Shown one piece after another: positions 7,671-14,844 of a stretch of DNA of 54,714 nucleotides. Positions within the stretch are counted from its first letter, which is position 1, and every line of letters starts with the position of its first letter. This DNA is from JAVBNC01 sp031551765 (GTDB lineage: Bacteria; Desulfobacterota; Desulfovibrionia; Desulfovibrionales; Desulfovibrionaceae). Position numbers and translations under genes: made by a program. The notes below the pieces were generated by a model. That model saw only the letters and a list, made by a program, of their open reading frames with translations, was not told where the DNA came from and did not search any database. Location of the stretch: assembly GCA_031551765.1 (NCBI GenBank), contig JAVBNC010000094.1, forward strand, positions 1-54,714, read 5' to 3'.

Positions 7671-8034
7671 CCGCTCCGGGGCCGGGAAGATGCCGGACCG
7701 GCAAAGCCGCGGGCGCGGCCTGTGCGGGATCCGGCCCGGCCCCTGCGCTCCAGGGCCCTGGCGGGCCTGGTTTGCGCCCGCCAAGGGCCAGCGCCCCTGG
7801 ACCCCGGGCAGGGTGACTAGAGCAGTTTCGCTTTGAGATTGTCGCTTAACGGCGGGCAAAGCCCGCCTACGCCAATCTCGCGGCAAGGATTTGAAGACAA
7901 ATCCTTGCAGAGCAGTTGAACATTTTCAATGTTCAACTGCTCTAAAAAAATGGCGCGCGGGTTCCGTTCCGCTGATTCGGGCCGTCCTGGCCCTCACCCC
8001 TGCGGGCAATTCCGCTATCCCGCGGAAGTGTCGC
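7671..8034 (+). repeat. Repeat cluster: D, half C, A (inverted), F
   Basis: 7671-7775 is module D and 7776-7815 is half of module C (CCGCCAAGGGCCAGCGCCCCTGG...CAGGGTGAC). 7818-7943 is an inverted module A ending in a perfect 14-bp hairpin (GAGCAGTTGAACAT/ATGTTCAACTGCTC). 7972-8034 is module F (GATTCGGGCCGTCCTGGCCC ... GGAAGTGTCGC), repeated inside a module A at 45113. With module B at 8112 they fill the 594-nt gap before pgsB. No gene is seen. Confidence 0.8.
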
Positions 8035-8079
8035 GCCACGGCGCTTACATACTGGCGTGCGTTGGCTTGATAGGATAAA

Positions 8080-8091
8080 ATAAGCGCTTAT
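8080..8091. promoter_or_regulatory. Candidate operator palindrome upstream of pgsB
   Basis: ATAAGCGCTTAT is a perfect 12-bp palindrome in a short AT-rich stretch (about 8066-8101) between GC-rich repeats. It is the only promoter-like sequence in the leader of the poly-gamma-glutamate genes. A regulator is not identifiable. Confidence 0.35.
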
Positions 8092-8111
8092 CGATAATTG
8101 TACGGTGAGCG

Positions 8112-8241
8112 ACCATCAACGAGAAACGCCCCCATACCCCTGTCAAAGTTTTCAGGAAAAGGGGGTGGGATCCAAGGGAAGGGGAAAAACCCTTTTTCCA
8201 AAAAGGGTTTTTCCCCTTCCCTTGGCCGCCGGAGGCATTCA
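8112..8241 (+). repeat. Repeat module B (copy 2) with module C tail
   Basis: CATCAACGAGAAACGCCCCC then CCCCTGTCAAAG, followed by a long hairpin with arms CCAAGGGAAGGGGAAAAACC and GGTTTTTCCCCTTCCCTTGG, ending GCCGCCGGAGGCATTCAT. The tail supplies GGAGG about 10 nt before the pgsB start, so the repeat provides this gene's ribosome binding site. Confidence 0.8.
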
Positions 8242-8245
8242 TCCC

Positions 8246-9244
8246 ATGAACATCCCCATCCGCATCCTGGTGACGGGCTCCCGGGGCAAGAGCAGCTTGA
8301 CGCGGCTGTTGCACGCGGGTCTGCGGGCCTGGGGGCTGAACGCGCGGGCGCGGATTACGGGCGTGCTGCCGCGCGAACTGACGCCGGACGGCGGGGAGCG
8401 GGTAATCCGGCGCGCGTCCCCGGCGCATGTGGCGGAATTTGGCTGGTGGCTGGACCAGGTCCCGGCGGAAACCCAGGCTTTGGTGGCGGAAAACAGCGCG
8501 GTGGCCCCGGAACTGCAGCGTTACGCGCCGGACAGGCTGCGGCCGACCTTGGTGGTCTGGACCACCCTGCGGCCGGACCACACGGAAGTGTGGGGACCGG
8601 GCCGGGAAGGCGCGGCCGTCTCGCTGCTGCCCGGCGTGCCCAAAGGCGTGCCCGTGGCCGGGGGCGTGGAACTGGGGCGGCCGGAAATGCGCCGCTTGCT
8701 GAAAGCCAACGGCAACGCGCTGCACGTCGCGCCGGGGGGCATCTCGGGCGGGCATGAGGAAAGCAACCTGCTCCTGGCGGCCCTGGCTTTGTCGCTGGCG
8801 CTGCCGGGCCGGGATCTGGACGCGGCTGTCCGGGCCATGGCGGAACTGCCTCCGGATTTGGCGGACTTCCGCATTCTGGAACAGGGCGGGGACAGCCTGG
8901 CCGTGGCTTTTTCCGCCAACGACGTGGCCAGCACGGCCCAACTCTTCGCGGAAACCGGCTGGGACGCGGCGGAAACCACGCTGCTCTATCACCACCGTCC
9001 GGACAGAACGGCCCGGCTGCGGGACTTTCTGCCCTGGATCAATTCCCTGCCCTGGCGGGAGACGGTCTTTTCCCGCCCGGAGAAGCCGCTGCTGTCCCCG
9101 CCCTGGGGCGGGCAAGCCTGGAATGACGGACTGACCGGGCCGGAAGCCTTCCGCGACTGGCTGGCGGGCCGGGGCAAGGTGTTCGCCTGCGGCAACGTGG
9201 CGGGCTGGCCGCTGCGCTTTTTACAGGAGGAGAGAGGCGCATGA
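8246..9244 (+). CDS. pgsB: Poly-gamma-glutamate synthase subunit PgsB/CapB-like
   Basis: ATP-dependent ligase subunit expected to polymerise glutamate through gamma-amide bonds at the inner membrane. The N-terminus reads ILVTGSRGKSSLTR (P-loop near residues 10-17), the Mur-ligase-like loop that is SRGKS/IRGKS in CapB/PgsB. Later blocks such as ENSAVAPELQRY and TTLRPDHTEVWG fit the family. ATG 8246 is chosen over the longer frame from 8105 because the extra codons are repeat sequence and GGAGG precedes 8246. At 332 residues it is shorter than Bacillus PgsB (about 393). It overlaps pgsC by ATGA. Confidence 0.8.
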   Translation: MNIPIRILVTGSRGKSSLTRLLHAGLRAWGLNARARITGVLPRELTPDGGERVIRRASPAHVAEFGWWLDQVPAETQALVAENSAVAPELQRYAPDRLRPTLVVWTTLRPDHTEVWGPGREGAAVSLLPGVPKGVPVAGGVELGRPEMRRLLKANGNALHVAPGGISGGHEESNLLLAALALSLALPGRDLDAAVRAMAELPPDLADFRILEQGGDSLAVAFSANDVASTAQLFAETGWDAAETTLLYHHRPDRTARLRDFLPWINSLPWRETVFSRPEKPLLSPPWGGQAWNDGLTGPEAFRDWLAGRGKVFACGNVAGWPLRFLQEERGA

Positions 9245-9702
9245 ACCCTGCCGATCTGTTGCGGGACGTGAGCGGCCTGACCGTGGGCCTGGGCATTGTC
9301 GCGGGCCTGGCCTGGACCCGGCGCACGGGCTGGGGCTGCGGCGGCATCATCACGCCGGGCCTTTTGGCCCTGTACGCGGCGGACCTGCCGCGCGGGCTGT
9401 TCGCGCTGGTTTTCGGGGCCGCGCTCACGCCGCTGCTGGGCTTCGTTTCCCGGCCGCTGCGGCTCTACGGCCGGGAACGCCTGGCAGCGGCCATGCTGCT
9501 GGCGCTGTGCCTGCGCTCGCTCCTGCCGCCGCTGCACCTGCCTGTGGACGCCCACTGGATAGGCTGGGTGGTGCCCGGCCTGATCGCGGCGGACGGACAG
9601 CGCCAGGGCCTGCCCATGACCCTGTCCGGCGCCGTGGCCTGCGCCTGCGCCGCCGCGTTCGCCGCGGCCGTCATCGAAAGTTTGGGAGGGCTGGCGTTAT
9701 GA
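9241..9702 (+). CDS. pgsC: Poly-gamma-glutamate biosynthesis membrane protein PgsC/CapC-like
   Basis: Small integral membrane partner of PgsB in the poly-gamma-glutamate synthase. The 153 residues are almost entirely hydrophobic, with four to five helices. Two family landmarks are visible: GCGGIITPGLLALYA near residues 31-45 (GGLVVPGYLAL in other PgsC) and IGWVVPGLIAADGQRQG near residues 104-120 (GLIxPGLIANDxxRQG). It is translationally coupled to both neighbours: its ATG overlaps the pgsB stop and its TGA overlaps the pgsW start. A good ribosome binding site, AGGAGGAGAG, lies inside the end of pgsB. Confidence 0.82.
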   Translation: MNPADLLRDVSGLTVGLGIVAGLAWTRRTGWGCGGIITPGLLALYAADLPRGLFALVFGAALTPLLGFVSRPLRLYGRERLAAAMLLALCLRSLLPPLHLPVDAHWIGWVVPGLIAADGQRQGLPMTLSGAVACACAAAFAAAVIESLGGLAL

Positions 9703-10739
9703 CCCCGCGCCGACTGCTCGACCGCTCCCTCCCCCAGCGCCTGATGCTGCTCAGCCTGGCGCTGCTGGCCCTGTTCCTGCTGGGCCAGGGAGCTTCCGCG
9801 CTCGGGCCGGAGGAAAAGCGGGCCCTCAGCGCCATCCGTTCCGGCCAGCGGGTCTTGTGGCAGGAAATGGCGGCAAAAGGTCTGACAGACCCGGTCCACG
9901 ACCCGGACAAAACCGGGTTCATCGGCCTGAACTGGAGCGCCACGTCCACCACCCTCGGCTCGCTCCCGGCCAAGCGGAACGCCTGCGACCCCCTGTGGGG
10001 CGCGCGGACGCTGCGCTGGTTCGACAGCCTGGGCCTGCGACGCGGCGACCGCGTGCTGGTGCTCTCCTCCGCGTCCTTCCCCGGCCTGCTCTACGCGGTG
10101 CTGGCCGCCGCCGAGGCGCGCGGGCTGGATATCGACCTGGTCGTCTCGCTGGGCTCTTCCGAATGGGGCGCCAACCGGCCGGAGGCGCCCTGGCCCGTGC
10201 TGGCCCATATTCTGCGCGGCCACGGCCTGCTCAAGACCAAGGCCCGCTTTTACACCCTGGGCGGGGACAATGAAAACGGCGGCGGCATGCCCGAGGAAGG
10301 CGTGGAAGCCCTGGAAAACGCCGCGCGCGAAGAAGGCGTGCCGCTTGTGCGCGCCCCGGGCCTTGAGGCCGTCATGGAGCACAAGCTGGCCCTGCTGGAA
10401 CCCCTGGACAGGCCCCGCGCGAAACTGGTCATCAATATCGGCGGCTCCCACGCCAACCTGGGCCGCGACGAGGCCGTCACCAGCCTGCGTAACGGCCTTT
10501 TGTTCCCCAAAGAAGCCCCCGCCGCCGGGGACGGGGTGATAGCCCGAACCCTCAAGCAAGGGGTGCCGGTGCTGCACCTTTTGCACCTGCGTTCCCTGGC
10601 CCGCAAGGCGGGCATCGACTACGAGACGCGGCGTCCCGGCTTCCAGAGCCGCTCCGTCCCCGCCGCCCTGGCCGGGCTGGCCCTGTTCTCCCTGGTGCTG
10701 GGAACGCACAGGCGCTGGAGCTGGGAGGAGGAGGAGTAA
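9699..10739 (+). CDS. pgsW: Poly-gamma-glutamate system protein (PgsW-like)
   Basis: Third gene of the cluster, 346 residues. ATG 9699 overlaps the pgsC stop (ATGA) and follows GGGAGGG; the longer frame from 9507 is a shadow of pgsC. The protein has an N-terminal hydrophobic anchor near residues 14-33 (LMLLSLALLALFLLGQGASA), a large extracytoplasmic domain, and a second hydrophobic segment near the C-terminus (AALAGLALFSLVLG). This matches the poly-gamma-glutamate system protein found beside pgsB-pgsC in Gram-negative bacteria. No PgsA/CapA-type metallophosphatase and no PgdS/CapD hydrolase is visible, so this protein may take the export or anchoring role. That role is inference. Confidence 0.7.
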   Translation: MTPRRLLDRSLPQRLMLLSLALLALFLLGQGASALGPEEKRALSAIRSGQRVLWQEMAAKGLTDPVHDPDKTGFIGLNWSATSTTLGSLPAKRNACDPLWGARTLRWFDSLGLRRGDRVLVLSSASFPGLLYAVLAAAEARGLDIDLVVSLGSSEWGANRPEAPWPVLAHILRGHGLLKTKARFYTLGGDNENGGGMPEEGVEALENAAREEGVPLVRAPGLEAVMEHKLALLEPLDRPRAKLVINIGGSHANLGRDEAVTSLRNGLLFPKEAPAAGDGVIARTLKQGVPVLHLLHLRSLARKAGIDYETRRPGFQSRSVPAALAGLALFSLVLGTHRRWSWEEEE

Positions 10740-10768
10740 GAGCGGAGGGCGGCCGCCCCGCCGCGCGC

Positions 10769-10806
10769 AAAAAAGCCCCTTCCCGGCGCAACAGCCGGAA
10801 AGGGGC
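10769..10806 (-). terminator. Rho-independent terminator of cheV (minus strand)
   Basis: Read on the minus strand, GCCCCTTTCCGGC and GCCGGGAAGGGGC form a 13-position stem with one mismatch and loop TGTTGC, followed by T6. It lies 28 nt past the CheV stop. It also sits between convergent pgsW and cheV. Confidence 0.85.
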
Positions 10807-10833
10807 GTCATCTTCACGCGCACGCGCGCCGCG

Positions 10834-11793
10834 TTACTTCGCGGCCGCCGCGTTCTTTCGCAAGTTCACCAGCTCCATCACCTTTTCGCTCAGAATCTGC
10901 AGGTCGGGCTTGGCGAACTGGGCGTCCGCGCCCACGGAAACGCCCTTGTGCTCCAGGCGGTCCGTGATCAGGGAGGAGAAAAGCGCCACGGGCAGCACTT
11001 TCATGATCGGGTCATCTTTTATCTGCTTGCATAAGGTCAGGCCGTCCAGGCGCGGCATTTCGATGTCGGAAATGACGGCCTGCACGAAATCGGTAATGGG
11101 CGCGTTTTCGTCTTCCGCGCGTTGTTTCAGGGCTTTCAGCATTTTCCAGGCGTCTTCGCCGTTGTTGGCCTGCAGCACGCGGAAACGGCCGCTCTTTTCC
11201 ATCAGGTCTTTCACCAGCATGCGCACGTTGCCGGAATCGTCCGCGTGCAGCACGGTGTAGATGCGGGCCTCGCCTTCCGCCGCGTCCGGCACGCGGTCCA
11301 GGCGGATGGCGAGGGCCGGGTCCAGCTCGCCGACAATGGCTTCCATGTCCAGCAGAAAGACCACGCGGCCTTCCAGGCGCACCACGCCCGTCACCGCGTT
11401 GCGGCTGGCGTGCTGCAGGAAATTGCCCGGCGCTTCCACTTCCTGCCAGCTCAGGCGGTGGATGCGGTTAACCCCGGAAACCAGAAAGCCGGTAATAATC
11501 TGGTTGAATTCCGTGACGATAATTTTGGGCTCGTGGGTTTCCACGCGCTTTTTGCCGAGATAGAGGGACAGGTCCACCAGGGGCACCACGCGCCCGTCGC
11601 GGTGGGGGAACGCGCCCATGACCGCCGGGTGGCGCATTTGCGGCATGGCGGTGACGGGCTGGATTCTGATGATTTCCAGCACTTTCGCCACGTTCACGCC
11701 GTAGTGGCCCCGGTAGCCGTCTTCATCCAGATGGAATTCAACAACCTCCAGCTCGTTGGTGCCGGAATCAAGCAGAATGTTCGTTTGCGACAT
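10834..11793 (-). CDS. cheV: Chemotaxis protein CheV (CheW-REC fusion), copy 1
   Basis: Coupling protein that links chemoreceptors to CheA and can be phosphorylated. Residues 1 to about 165 are a CheW domain (YGVNVAKVLEII, RDGRVVPLVDLSLYLG, VSGVNRIHRLSWQEVEAP). Residues about 180-310 are a receiver domain with the phospho-Asp in ISDIEMPRLDG and the conserved Lys in FAKPD. The start is ATG 11793 (protein begins MSQTNILLDSGTNELE), preceded by AGAGAGG; a longer frame to 11835 has no support. The paralogue at 27475-28446 begins almost identically. No other chemotaxis gene is nearby. Confidence 0.9.
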   Translation of the reverse strand: MSQTNILLDSGTNELEVVEFHLDEDGYRGHYGVNVAKVLEIIRIQPVTAMPQMRHPAVMGAFPHRDGRVVPLVDLSLYLGKKRVETHEPKIIVTEFNQIITGFLVSGVNRIHRLSWQEVEAPGNFLQHASRNAVTGVVRLEGRVVFLLDMEAIVGELDPALAIRLDRVPDAAEGEARIYTVLHADDSGNVRMLVKDLMEKSGRFRVLQANNGEDAWKMLKALKQRAEDENAPITDFVQAVISDIEMPRLDGLTLCKQIKDDPIMKVLPVALFSSLITDRLEHKGVSVGADAQFAKPDLQILSEKVMELVNLRKNAAAAK

Positions 11794-12221
11794 GAAAAGC
11801 CTCTCTTGTGGGAACGTGCCTCCGTGGGAGTACATTTCCCTTTATCGGACCACAACAGTAAAATCCACACCCTTGGGCGGAAATATTCCATTTTTTTTCT
11901 GTGCGCGGGAAAAACCGGAAAGCGGACGGCCGGATTTCCACAGTCCCGCGCACGCCTTTTCGTGTAAAAGCCGTGTGTTGCCGCATTGCGCGCATGGCCG
12001 GGCCGGAAAAGCGACGGCCAAAAGCCTCTCCCCGCCCTAGCGGAAGCAAAGCGCGCGCCTTCCGGCCGCCCGGTCCCCCCGTCACGCCGGAACATGAAGG
12101 ACGGCAGGGCCGGCGCGCCCCTCGGCCCAAGCGTCCGCCCCCTTATTGCCAGAGAGAAAAAGAGGGGGTATTATCCGCCCCTGCCCCCTATCGGTGCTTT
12201 TATCCTTACACAGGAGACTCT
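11794..12221. other. 428-nt divergent intergenic region, cheV / FG-GAP gene
   Basis: Holds the promoters of two divergent genes. On the minus strand TCCGATAA, close to the flagellar sigma-28 -10 box GCCGATAA, is present near 11850, but no matching TAAA box is at the right distance. The first 180 nt are less GC-rich, with a T8 run near 11893. The rest is GC-rich with no convincing gene. CAGGAG at 12211-12216 is the ribosome binding site of the next gene. Confidence 0.4.
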
Positions 12222-13916
12222 ATGACTTCGTTCCTTCGTTCCGCTTTCTGGGCCGTCACCCTGCTGCTCTTAAGCGCGGGCGCGGCCACGGCCGCGGAGG
12301 TGAAAACCTTCACCGTGCTGCCCTTTACCGTGAACGGACCGGCCGGGTACAAGTACCTGGAACAGTCCATCCCGCAGATGTTCAGCTCCCGCCTGTACTG
12401 GAAGGGGCAACTGGAACCCGCGCCCGCCCCGGCGGCCAAGCAGGCCCCGGCGGCGGACGAAGCCGCCGCGGAAAAAGCCCGCGCGGCCGCCAACGCGGAC
12501 TTTGTGGTCTGGGGCAGCGTGACCATTATCGGGGAAGACGCCAGCCTGGACGTGCGCGTGCGCGACAAGGCCGGCAAGGTCTGGCCCCGCTCGCGTGAAG
12601 CCAAGGTCAGCCAGCTTATCCCGGCCCTGAAAGGCGTTTCCGACTCCATCAGCGCGGAAGTGTTCCAGCGGCCGCGCCAGCAGTCGCAAAGCCGCGCGCA
12701 GGCCTCCAACGAACGCGTCAACCGCATGAACCCGGACCTGGTGCACAACGAAACCACGCCCAGGGAAGTGTACATGAACCCGGCCTTCCGTTACTCCGGC
12801 ACCGGCGGGGACGAAACCCGGCTGCGCTCCCAGACCCTGCCCTACGCGTCCCGCTCCATGGAAGTCTGCGACGCGGACGGCGACGGCAGAAACGAAATCT
12901 TCATTCTGGGCGAGCACAAGCTGTTTGCCTACCGCTACAACAACGGCCGCCTGGACCAGATCGCGGAAATGGAAATTCCCCTGACCCAGAAGCCCCTGCA
13001 AATCCGGTCCATTGACCTGAACAGAACCCGCAAGCCCTTCCTGGTGCTGACGGGCGTGGACGAAAACTCCCGCGAGCCCATCAGCCGCATCCTGTCCTTT
13101 AACGGGCGCCAGTTCAAGGAAGAGGCCAAAACCACCTTCTACTACCTGAACGTGACCAGGCTGGCCCCGCTGTTCCAGCCCACCCTGGTGGGCCAGGCGC
13201 CCAACCCGCCCCGGCTGTTCCGGCCCGGCGTGTTCGAAATGACCGTGCGCGGCAGCGAAATCAAGGCCGGCGCGCGCCTGAACCTGCCGGAAGGCTGCAA
13301 CCTGTTCAACTTTATGTACGTACCGCCCGGCAAGGGCGCCAACGATGCCGCCAAGGTGGCCATGTTCACGGACCAGGAAAAGATACGCCTGTACTCCGAA
13401 CGCGGCGCGCGCCTGGCCCAGACGGACGACAGCTTCGGCGGCAGCGCCGTGTACGTCATGGTCAACCCGGCCATGCCGGGCCTGGGCCGGGATACCGTGG
13501 CCCCGGACCAGCTCTACTACATTCCCATGCGCTTTATCGTGGCGGACCTGGCCCGCGACGGCACCCAGCAGATTCTGGTCAACAAGCCCATCTCCACGGC
13601 CAGCACCATATTCGCGGACTACCGCAACTTCCCGCAGTCTGAAATCCACTCCCTGTACTGGGACGGCGTGGGTTTGAACCTGTTGTGGAAAACGCGGCGC
13701 ATCAAGGGCACCATGGTGGACTACGCCGTGGCGGACCTGAACAACGACGGCATACCGGACCTGATCACCTGCCTCAACAGTTACGCGGGCGTGATGGGCG
13801 TGGACAGCCGCAAGACCATGGTCGTGGCCTACCCCCTGGACATGAGCAAGACGGACCCGGCCACCGCCCCGGACCGCAGCGAGTATGAGCAGGACAGCCC
13901 CCAGGGCCGTCCCTGA
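12222..13916 (+). CDS. Secreted FG-GAP/VCBS-like repeat protein with TolB-like N-terminal domain
   Basis: The 564-residue protein starts at ATG 12222 after CAGGAG; the frame is open back to 11901 but without a start signal. Residues 1 to about 25 are a signal peptide (FWAVTLLLLSAGAATAA). Residues 26 to about 160 resemble the TolB/FlgO-like N-terminal domain (FTVLPFTVNGPAGYKYLEQS, then ADFVVWGSVTIIG). The remainder looks like a beta-propeller: two calcium-binding FG-GAP signatures are clear, DADGDGRNEIFILG near residue 217 and DLNNDGIPDLITC near residue 507. Likely periplasmic or outer-membrane associated; function unknown. It stands alone, with a strong terminator right after it. Confidence 0.7.
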   Translation: MTSFLRSAFWAVTLLLLSAGAATAAEVKTFTVLPFTVNGPAGYKYLEQSIPQMFSSRLYWKGQLEPAPAPAAKQAPAADEAAAEKARAAANADFVVWGSVTIIGEDASLDVRVRDKAGKVWPRSREAKVSQLIPALKGVSDSISAEVFQRPRQQSQSRAQASNERVNRMNPDLVHNETTPREVYMNPAFRYSGTGGDETRLRSQTLPYASRSMEVCDADGDGRNEIFILGEHKLFAYRYNNGRLDQIAEMEIPLTQKPLQIRSIDLNRTRKPFLVLTGVDENSREPISRILSFNGRQFKEEAKTTFYYLNVTRLAPLFQPTLVGQAPNPPRLFRPGVFEMTVRGSEIKAGARLNLPEGCNLFNFMYVPPGKGANDAAKVAMFTDQEKIRLYSERGARLAQTDDSFGGSAVYVMVNPAMPGLGRDTVAPDQLYYIPMRFIVADLARDGTQQILVNKPISTASTIFADYRNFPQSEIHSLYWDGVGLNLLWKTRRIKGTMVDYAVADLNNDGIPDLITCLNSYAGVMGVDSRKTMVVAYPLDMSKTDPATAPDRSEYEQDSPQGRP

Positions 13917-13937
13917 TACGCCTCTTGAAGAGTAAAA

Positions 13938-13974
13938 ACGAAACGGCGGGCCAAAACCCGCCGTTTCGTTTTTT
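13938..13974 (+). terminator. Rho-independent terminator
   Basis: A perfect 13-bp stem, ACGAAACGGCGGG (13938-13950) with CCCGCCGTTTCGT (13957-13969), loop CCAAAA, then T6. It ends the FG-GAP protein gene. Confidence 0.93.
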
Positions 13975-14128
13975 GGCTACCGAAGCGCATGCCGGGCGGC
14001 CGGAAGCCCCATCCCCTCACTACACGCTCACTACTTCCTCAATACATAAGCGCGCTCAGAGGGGTTATATACAAGGATCCATCTTCCCGCCTCTCGCCTT
14101 TTCCAGCTCTTGCCGGTCCTTGGCCGTG

Positions 14129-14237
14129 GGAAGAAAGGCTTTTTATGGAGGGAGTGTACTCTTATGGTACTCGACCGGAATAAAAAGCTTTTCTGACGCG
14201 GGCAGAGGGCAAAAAGACCGTAGTGTGAACAGGCCCT
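14129..14237 (+). repeat. Hairpin repeat element (MITE-like), left-truncated copy
   Basis: The 109 nt from GGAAGAAAGGC to GTGTGAACAGGCCCT appear identical to 19911-20019. The right end CGTAGTGTGAACAGGCCCT is the terminal inverted repeat of the complete copy at 19871. The left end is replaced by unrelated sequence. The inner arms CTTTTTAT and ATAAAAAG still form a hairpin around GAGTGTACTC. No protein is encoded. Confidence 0.8.
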
Positions 14238-14244
14238 AAAAAGG

Positions 14245-14281
14245 AAAGGGCCGTCCACCCGCGCGGGGACGGCCCTTTTTT
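14245..14281 (+). terminator. Terminator-like hairpin right of the MITE-like copy
   Basis: A 12-bp stem AAAGGGCCGTCC (14245-14256) with GGACGGCCCTTT (14267-14278), loop ACCCGCGCGG, then T6. No intact gene precedes it within 300 nt, so either a small transcript starts in 13975-14240 or it backs up the terminator at 13938. Confidence 0.75.
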
Positions 14282-14319
14282 CGCGCCGCCTTGCGGCTAT
14301 AGCGCGAACAACGAACGAA

Positions 14320-14439
14320 CCCCCTTGGAGGGGGGGGATCCAAGGGGGGCCCGTACGTTGTGGATCCTAGGGGGGGTGATCCACGGAGGAATTACGTGCC
14401 CGATGGGGGGATCGGGGGCGCCGAAGGGGGGGATGCGCC
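14320..14439 (+). other. Array of four hairpins with poly-G loops
   Basis: Four successive stem-loops each carry a G6-G8 run in the loop. They are CCCCCTTGGA/TCCAAGGGGG (14320-14348, loop G8A); GTGGATC/GATCCAC (14360-14384, loop with G7); CCCGAT/ATCGGG (14399-14416, loop G6); and GGCGC/GCGCC (14417-14439, loop with G7). The stems differ in sequence, so this is not a simple tandem duplication. The G-runs could alternatively stack into a G-quadruplex. No coding frame is convincing and the function is unknown. Confidence 0.7.
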
Positions 14440-14570
14440 GTCACGTTGTCTTTTCTATTAGCAAGGGGCGTGCCAATTCCCCCGCAAACAAGTTAACATT
14501 TATTATTCAGTTAAATTAGTTAATTATAGAAAATAGCATTGGATATATTCGTCTGTCTTTCGGGGGTTTT

Positions 14571-14616
14571 GAGCGCTTGCGCACGGGTAGATCCGCACAC
14601 CCGTGCGAATGCGCTC
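14571..14616 (+). other. Long stem-loop upstream of the PHP/helicase gene
   Basis: GAGCGCTTGCGCACGGGT (14571-14588) pairs with ACCCGTGCGAATGCGCTC (14599-14616), 16 of 18 positions, around a 10-nt loop. It follows an AT-rich stretch (14500-14560) that is the most promoter-like sequence in this 928-nt gap. No T-run follows, so it is more likely an RNA leader structure or operator than a terminator. Confidence 0.5.
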
Positions 14617-14680
14617 AGGCTCCCGTCGCCCTGCCGGGGCATTTGGCGAACGCGCTTCTTTGTGGTAGCGTGTCCCCCTG

Positions 14681-14796
14681 GAGCAATGAGCGCTTCAAAT
14701 AGTCGCTTAACGGCGAGGAAACCTCGCCTGCGCCTATTTGGCGGCAAGGATTTGAAGACAAACCCTTGCGAGCATTCCAAGGGTGAAATGCTCTAG
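14681..14796 (+). repeat. Intergenic repeat module A (variant copy 3)
   Basis: GAGCAATGAGCGCTTCAAAT, then AGTCGCTTAACGGCG ... GCCTATTTGGCGGCAAGG ... GAAATGCTCTAG. This is the variant in which CAAATAG/CTATTTG replaces GAGATTG/CAATCTC, shared with the copy at 45069. It lies just upstream of the PHP/helicase start. Confidence 0.75.
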
Positions 14797-14844
14797 TAAC
14801 GAACCCGCACCACGGGCACCCCTTTTTCAGGAACCGACCGCCAT

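Noticed and set aside
11840..11860. Sigma-28 promoter for the first cheV
   Set aside because: TCCGATAA matches the -10 box but no TAAA-type -35 box is found about 15 nt upstream, so it is only mentioned in the gap entry.
14500..14560. Origin of replication or DnaA boxes in the AT-rich stretch
   Set aside because: No cluster of TTATCCACA-like boxes is present; the single AT-rich patch is short and fits a promoter region better.
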